Source: an uncultured Opitutales bacterium
Lineage (GTDB): Bacteria; Verrucomicrobiota; Verrucomicrobiia; Opitutales; Intestinicryptomonadaceae
DNA length: 37,965 bases
Assembly: GCA_900552245.1 (NCBI GenBank)
Contig: URYY01000005.1
Coordinates: 1 to 37,965, forward strand
Direction of reading: 5' to 3'
The position numbers and the translations under genes were made by a program. Under the pieces are notes generated by a model that did not search any database, was not told the origin of the DNA, and was given only the letters and a program-made list of their open reading frames with translations. Shown here piece by piece: positions 33,990-37,965 of the stretch (position 1 is the stretch's first letter; each line of letters begins with the position of its first letter).

Positions 33990-34937
33990 ATGGCAAAGAA
34001 ATTGGGACGAATTGGTGAAATAAAAAATCTTCGCGAAATTTGGGTAAACGAAGCAAGCGACTTTACAAAATGGCTTGCTGAGGAGGAAAATCTAAATCTG
34101 CTATCGGAAGCTGTAGGCGTCGATTTAGAGCTTATAAAGACAGAAGCCGATGTCGGGCGATATAGCGTAGATGTTCTGGCAAAAGAATCAAATACCGAAC
34201 GAAAAGTCGTAATTGAAAATCAAATTGAGCCAACCAATCACGACCATCTTGGGAAAGTTATAACATATGCGGCGGGGCACGATGCAGCCCTTGCGATATG
34301 GATTGTCCGCGATGCCAAAGAAGAACACGCAAAAGCAGTCGAATGGCTAAATGACCACACAGACGACAGTATAGGATTTTTCCTTTTGGAAATAAAAGTA
34401 TTGAAAATAGATGATTCTCTGCCTGCGCCACAATTTAAGGTAATTGTAAAGCCTAACGAATGGGTAAAGGCGATAAAAGCGGATAGCGGATCACATGGGC
34501 TCACTGATACAAAGCAACGCCAGTTTCAGTTTTGGACCGATTTTAGGAGTTATTTAAAACAAAAAGACGCTTCAATATCATGTCAGACACCGAGGGGCCA
34601 ACATTGGTATACTTTTAGAATAGGAACCTCAATCGCCCATATAAGCACAGAAGTAAATACTCAAAAGGGCTTTATTTCATGTGGCTTGTATATTCCAAAA
34701 AATAAGGAATTATTTGAATTTTTAAAAACAAAAAAAGATGAAATAGAAGATAAATTTGGAAAGTGTAAATGGGTTGACGCAAAGGTGGCATCAAGAATTT
34801 TGCTCATAAAAGAGATGGACGAAGTTATGTCCGATAACGCTCTTCATCGCGAGGAAGAATTCCAATGGTTTTATACAAAGTTGGTAGGATTCAAAAAAGT
34901 TTTTTCACCAATGATAAAAGATTTCTTAAAAAAGTAG
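33990..34937 (+). CDS. DUF4268 protein with PD-(D/E)XK-like core
   Basis: A 315-residue protein. The N-terminal half resembles a PD-(D/E)XK nuclease-like fold: SVDVLAKES with Asp61, then RKVVIENQIEPTNHDHLGKV with Glu76-Asn-Gln78 (Gln in place of the usual Lys), then ITYAAGHDAALAIWIVRD. The C-terminal part (about 180-315) has the DUF4268 pattern RQFQFWTDFRSYLKQK. The family commonly lies near restriction-modification or other defence genes and is suspected to bind or cleave DNA, but is uncharacterised. The start at ATG 33990 matches family openings (KLGRIGEIKNLREIW); an ATG 171 bases upstream adds unrelated sequence. It is flanked by AT-rich DNA and lies next to the tRNA att site, so it is probably island-associated. 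Confidence 0.75.
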   Translation: MAKKLGRIGEIKNLREIWVNEASDFTKWLAEEENLNLLSEAVGVDLELIKTEADVGRYSVDVLAKESNTERKVVIENQIEPTNHDHLGKVITYAAGHDAALAIWIVRDAKEEHAKAVEWLNDHTDDSIGFFLLEIKVLKIDDSLPAPQFKVIVKPNEWVKAIKADSGSHGLTDTKQRQFQFWTDFRSYLKQKDASISCQTPRGQHWYTFRIGTSIAHISTEVNTQKGFISCGLYIPKNKELFEFLKTKKDEIEDKFGKCKWVDAKVASRILLIKEMDEVMSDNALHREEEFQWFYTKLVGFKKVFSPMIKDFLKK

Positions 34938-35214
34938 ATTTAAGGACTTGCTTAAAAGAAGTTTCTCTCTTGGCTTATTCTCTTTAGAATTTCAGGCTGC
35001 AAGTCCACTGTCGACAAAATAAGGAAATAGATATAATTTTCCAAACATTGGGATTTTATCTTCCATTTGAGCATATTGCTAATCTAAAGTTGTAAACTAT
35101 TTATAAGGATTTCTGCCAGATTTATGCCAAATATTAACGACTTACGTCCTTATGCTGATGAATGCGACGCCAAATGGCATATCGACAACATATTGTTCAA
35201 CAAAAACTTACCCG
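34938..35214. other. Intergenic region before the att site
   Basis: 277 bases without a gene. An 8-bp inverted repeat, GGACTTGC (34944-34951) and GCAAGTCC (34999-35006), is widely spaced and has no terminator tail. The region ends at the truncated tRNA. Confidence 0.4.
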
Positions 35215-35255
35215 CGCCCCCACGAGGAATCGAACCTCGATTTGGCGTTTAGGAA
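35215..35255 (-). tRNA. 3' half of tRNA-Arg(CCU), attachment-site remnant
   Basis: On the minus strand this gives the anticodon loop TTCCTAA (anticodon CCT, 35253-35251), the 3' anticodon stem, a four-base variable loop, a perfect T arm CGAGG-TTCGATT-CCTCG, the acceptor strand TGGGGGC and a G discriminator. No CCA is encoded. Upstream on that strand, the expected 5' anticodon stem, D arm and acceptor partner are absent, so this is not a working tRNA. A break at the anticodon loop is a known recombinase crossover position. With the integrase starting 100 bases to the right, this is read as the chromosomal attachment site (left end) of an integrated element. Confidence 0.75.
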
Positions 35256-35354
35256 CAAATAGAACATCGTTAATTGACAGCAACTTGCGCGATTTTTTCC
35301 CAGTGGTAAGGCAATCCCTTACCATTTCGCATTTTTGACAGGAAAGGAGTTGTC

Positions 35355-36626
35355 ATGAAAAACAGATCTCCTTCCTTTCCAAAAAAAGTTGCTGAAAAAA
35401 ACCGCGAACGCTGGGTCGTTTACTATTTCGACACAGACAAGCAAAAACGCTGGGCGCGCAGGTTTTCAACCCAAGCCGAAGCCCTCGAATTTTTCCGCGA
35501 GAAAAACATTTACGACGAAAAGCTCGGCGTCGAAGCCGACAGGATTTCGCCAAACGACAGGCGCGAATTGGTCGAGGCAAAGATGCTTTTAGCTCCCCTT
35601 CGCACAAGTTTGACAAACGCGGTATTAACCTATGTTAAACCCACAAAAGACTTGGAGCCGCACGGCATAAGTTTGAATAGGGCAATCGAAGAATACAAGG
35701 CGCTTTCCAAGCTGAAAGAACGCTCCGTAAGGCTCGATTTTGCAATAGATAGATATTGCCTATCCCTGCAAAAGAAAGAACTTTCCGGAGAGTATTTAAC
35801 GGGCGTCGAAAGAATTTTATTTAGGTTTATGGAAAGCTTTGAGCGCGACAGGATTGTCTCGCTAATTGGTGGCAAAGAAATTTTCCACTGGCTTATAAAT
35901 CTCAAGAAGCGCGAATATGCCGATAGCGACAAACTTCATGTGGACGGCCGCCCGATGAGGGTTTTTAAGGAAACAAACCAAGACTTGGGCGCCTATTCAA
36001 GAAACGAGTATCGCCGGACGCGCTACTCATTTTTTAAGTTTTGCAAAATGCATGACTGGCTCGACAACAATCCCGTGGAGAAAGTCGAGGCTTGGAGAAT
36101 CAGGGGCAAGACGCCAAAAATCTTCACGCCCGAAGAGGTGCGCAAAATTTTAGATTCCACCCCGCCTAAGAGCGAGATTCGCGCATACGTTGCAATTTCC
36201 GCCTTCACCGGCATAAGAAACGCCGAAATGCAAAGGCTTACTTGGGATAAAATCAAGCTCGACGACCGAGAAATCATACTCGACAGCGAAATTACAAAAA
36301 CGGCGTCGCGCAGAATCGTAAAGATTCCTGAAAACTTGGCGAAATGGCTCGAACCGTACGTCTGGGATCTCGGCACAAAGAAAAAGATCCTTACAAGGCG
36401 AAAAGTTCCAGTGTTAAAAAAGCTTCACGAGAGCCTCGGCAAAGGCAACTGGATAAAGAACGGACTGCACCATTCAGCGGCGACCTACTACCTCGCGCTG
36501 ACAAAGAATGCATATCTTACAGCCGAACAAATGGGGCATGCTGTTGACGTTCTCAAACAGAACTACAACGGCCTTGCCCGCGAAAAAGACGCCATAAAAT
36601 ACTTCGAGATTCTGCCAGAAGAATAA
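35355..36626 (+). CDS. int: Tyrosine recombinase/integrase (catalytic Arg II replaced)
   Basis: A 423-residue phage/island-type integrase. An N-terminal arm-like domain covers about residues 1-90, a SAM-like core-binding domain about 95-225, and the catalytic domain about 245-420. Visible active-site positions are Arg288 (FTGIRNAEMQRLTW), Lys near 313-316 (EITKTASRRIVK), His395 (EQMGHA) and the nucleophile Tyr404 (LKQNYNGLA). The conserved Arg II position, normally L-R-H-S, reads L-H-H-S: His372, codon CAC at 36468-36470. CGC to CAC is one transition, so the protein may be inactive. The start is supported by GGAAAGGAG just upstream. It is divergently placed with respect to the att remnant and is the first gene inside the element. 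Confidence 0.9.
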   Translation: MKNRSPSFPKKVAEKNRERWVVYYFDTDKQKRWARRFSTQAEALEFFREKNIYDEKLGVEADRISPNDRRELVEAKMLLAPLRTSLTNAVLTYVKPTKDLEPHGISLNRAIEEYKALSKLKERSVRLDFAIDRYCLSLQKKELSGEYLTGVERILFRFMESFERDRIVSLIGGKEIFHWLINLKKREYADSDKLHVDGRPMRVFKETNQDLGAYSRNEYRRTRYSFFKFCKMHDWLDNNPVEKVEAWRIRGKTPKIFTPEEVRKILDSTPPKSEIRAYVAISAFTGIRNAEMQRLTWDKIKLDDREIILDSEITKTASRRIVKIPENLAKWLEPYVWDLGTKKKILTRRKVPVLKKLHESLGKGNWIKNGLHHSAATYYLALTKNAYLTAEQMGHAVDVLKQNYNGLAREKDAIKYFEILPEE

Positions 36627-36715
36627 CGGCGGGCATTCCAAATTCCGCACACTTTTAATCTGTGCGGAATATGAGAATATGTCGATTTGGGAAACGTGGA
36701 TAATCGCTCCAAAAA

Positions 36716-36770
36716 CATACAACTAACATACAACTAACGTACAAGTCACATACAAGTAGCGTACAAGCTA
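36716..36770. repeat. Five tandem 11-bp iterons
   Basis: Five adjacent 11-base units starting at 36716, 36727, 36738, 36749 and 36760 follow C-[A/G]-T-A-C-A-A-[C/G]; the first two, CATACAACTAA, are identical. A partial copy with ACAAGCT follows. An 11-bp period places every copy on the same helical face, typical of protein-binding iterons (recombination accessory, replication or regulatory). They lie between the convergent 3' ends of int and the antitoxin remnant and overlap the latter's stop codon. Confidence 0.75.
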
Positions 36771-37471
36771 TGACAAGCTGCGAAATATTCTGGCAAGGGT
36801 TCGGTTTTCTTGCACTTTATTAAAGGCGTTGTTGATGTTTTCAGCATTCGCATCTCCCGAAGCCGACTTGCCGTTATCCCTCGATTTAAGCTCTTTTAAA
36901 AACACATTCTGGATTCTTAGCGGCGCATAGGTTATTTTTCTGATGACTGTTCTTAAATCCTCTGTGTAAGTCTTTGCAAATATGCGCTTCATTTCTTCGG
37001 AATCTTCGCCCAAGGCTACAAGGGCTTGGACGTACATAAAGGCTTTCTTGTCGGCAATTCGGGACAATTTAAGCGGGATATGCCTAAATTCTACACTCCC
37101 CTTAAAGGCAAAGGAATCAAATTCAAATTTTTTGTTTGGACCTGAACTGGGGAATATTTTGTCAGCCCAAAGTGCGCAAACGTATCGGATAGTGTCGGAA
37201 AAATCTTCCAAGAGAACCTGCGGGCTATGGCGTTTGCCAAAGACTCATATTTGGGCTGATAGCCGATTGGATATTCTTTTGTGCAGATTCGCTTATAATA
37301 TAGAGAATGCCCAAGGGCGTCGATTTTCTTTGCCAGAGTAAGACGCCTTAACGCCGTTCTGATTGTGTTTTGGTTTGCAATGTTCGCAAAATCTGTTGAC
37401 GAAAACACCCTGCCGCTTTCCAAAAAACTGATTGTTCTAAGAATTTGCTCCTCTACTGTTCGCTTTATCAT
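36768..37471 (-). pseudogene. DUF6088/AbiEi-like antitoxin gene, frameshifted
   Basis: Two overlapping minus-strand frames encode the two parts of a DUF6088-type protein (winged-helix, related to AbiEi antitoxins). The first frame (start ATG 37471, ending 37091) contains EEQILRTISFLESGRVFSSTDF, an HTH, then LTLAKKIDALGHSLYYKRI and ANAIARRFSWKIFPTLSDTFAHFGLTK. The second frame (37211 to 36768) continues with GPNKKFEFDSFAFKG, VEFRHIPLKLSRI and a helical tail. The family order (HTH, LYY block, SWKI block, GPNKK, FRH) is intact, but between GLTKY and GPNKK about six residues are missing and the frame changes, near 37140-37160. The AbiEii-type nucleotidyltransferase toxin gene that usually follows is absent. 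Confidence 0.75.
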
Positions 37472-37499
37472 GAAACGAAAAATACATAAAAATCGTTTC
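37472..37499. promoter_or_regulatory. Operator-like inverted repeat at the antitoxin start
   Basis: GAAACGA (37472-37478) and TCGTTTC (37493-37499), 14 bases apart, abut the start codon of the antitoxin remnant. AbiEi-type antitoxins autoregulate through inverted repeats in their promoter, so this fits a self-operator. Confidence 0.55.
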
Positions 37500-37733
37500 G
37501 AATCAAGCGCATAATCCATTTATTTTTAATCCCATTACCATTTGATAATAGCCCATTTGAGAATTTTTATTTGGCTGTTTTTTAATAAGACAAATAAAGG
37601 CTCTGAAAAACGGAGCGCGTGGCAAATTTTGCGGAAAATGGAAGTTTATATCTTGGAATTCCCATTTGTATTACCAGTGAAACATTTCCCCGACCAAGCA
37701 ATTTTTGCCAAATTTTTTTGCGCCATATAATCT
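37500..37733. other. AT-rich gap inside the element
   Basis: No gene is supportable. It holds the presumed promoter of the antitoxin remnant, leading leftward, and reaches the hairpin at 37734. Confidence 0.4.
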
Positions 37734-37767
37734 AAAAACGACACACTTTTATTTTTGTGTCGTTTTT
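37734..37767. terminator. Strong bidirectional hairpin terminator
   Basis: AAAAACGACACA (37734-37745) and TGTGTCGTTTTT (37756-37767) pair perfectly over 12 bp with a ten-base T-rich loop, with T-runs at each 3' side. It insulates the antitoxin remnant from the HTH gene to the right. Confidence 0.8.
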
Positions 37768-37878
37768 CCGCCTCTTGGGAAACCACTTTCCCAACTATTT
37801 TTTTCGCCTTCCAATTCGATTTTTTGCGCAATTTTGCGGCTATTTATTTTTGAAAAATTTGACACGCCGACATTATGC

Positions 37879-37965
37879 ATGGAAAAGAAAAAATCCGCAA
37901 TAACTCAAACATTAACGCAGCCTGACGCAAGCGACAGGCTTTTTACACGCGCAGAGGTGGCGGAG
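37879..37965 (+). CDS. Helix-turn-helix (excisionase-like) protein, partial
   Basis: ATG at 37879 opens a frame of 29 codons that runs off the right edge. It starts MEKKKSAITQTL and reaches LFTRAEVAE, the first helix of the MerR/excisionase-type HTH_17 domain (usually L-L-T-x-x-E-V-A-x-x-L-G). Small proteins of this type control excision or act as element regulators, and its position in an integrase-containing element fits. The C-terminal part is not visible, so a larger DNA-binding protein cannot be excluded. Confidence 0.65.
   Translation, partial: MEKKKSAITQTLTQPDASDRLFTRAEVAE

Noticed and set aside
34944..35006. 8-bp inverted repeat with a 47-base spacer
   Set aside because: Too short and widely spaced to support a function.
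35215..35255. tmRNA 3' end instead of a tRNA
   Set aside because: A seven-base anticodon loop, anticodon stem half and four-base variable loop precede the T arm in tRNA spacing, which fits tRNA-Arg(CCU) better.
1..37965. CRISPR arrays and rRNA genes
   Set aside because: No regularly spaced repeats with unique spacers and no rRNA signatures seen; the only tandem repeats are the 11-bp iterons, which have no spacers.

Overview
The window looks like chromosome of a member of the Verrucomicrobiota (PVC group). The evidence is a very large protein resembling Verru_Chthon cassette protein A, a Tat-exported Gfo/Idh/MocA oxidoreductase of the kind abundant in PVC bacteria, and moderate-to-low GC with weak or absent Shine-Dalgarno sites at many genes. 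A narrower assignment is not supportable from sequence alone.

Left part (1-3860, minus strand): an outer-membrane lipocalin (Blc type, cut by the window edge), a UV-damage endonuclease gene (uvsE) broken by a one-base frameshift, a secreted coiled-coil protein of unknown function, and an N5-(carboxyethyl)ornithine synthase-type enzyme.

Surface polysaccharide region (about 3.9-18.5 kb): two glycosyltransferases, UDP-glucose 6-dehydrogenase, a Wzx flippase, a TupA-like ATP-grasp protein, a Wzy-type polymerase, GDP-mannose 4,6-dehydratase, a Wzy_C/O-antigen-ligase protein and a membrane-anchored helical partner translated from an ATGA overlap. Nucleotide-sugar supply, transfer, flipping, polymerisation and ligation are all represented. 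Long AT-rich gaps hold apparent remnants of decayed genes, so the locus seems to have been remodelled.

Central metabolism and envelope (18.5-33.3 kb): tpiA and pgk form an operon and gap is a separate unit, each with a clear intrinsic terminator. Then come a secreted unknown protein, the giant Verru_Chthon-like protein, a small Cys-rich tail-anchored protein, the Tat oxidoreductase, a HAMP/SpoIIE phosphatase, a SIMPL-domain protein and an adenine deaminase-type enzyme.

Right end (33.3-37.97 kb) is accessory DNA. A DUF4268 protein with a nuclease-like core precedes the isolated 3' half of a tRNA-Arg(CCU), which I read as the left attachment site of an integrated element. Inside the element are a tyrosine recombinase whose second catalytic arginine reads as histidine, five 11-bp iterons, a broken DUF6088/AbiEi-like antitoxin gene without a toxin gene beside it, an operator-like inverted repeat, a strong hairpin terminator and the start of an HTH (excisionase-like) gene. 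The element should continue past the right edge to an intact tRNA-Arg.

No complete novel system was proven. The best leads are the carboxyethyl-amino-acid enzyme beside the polysaccharide locus, the poly-G tract in the flippase, the element with apparently disabled integrase and antitoxin, and the coupled ligase/partner pair with its mini-ORF leader.
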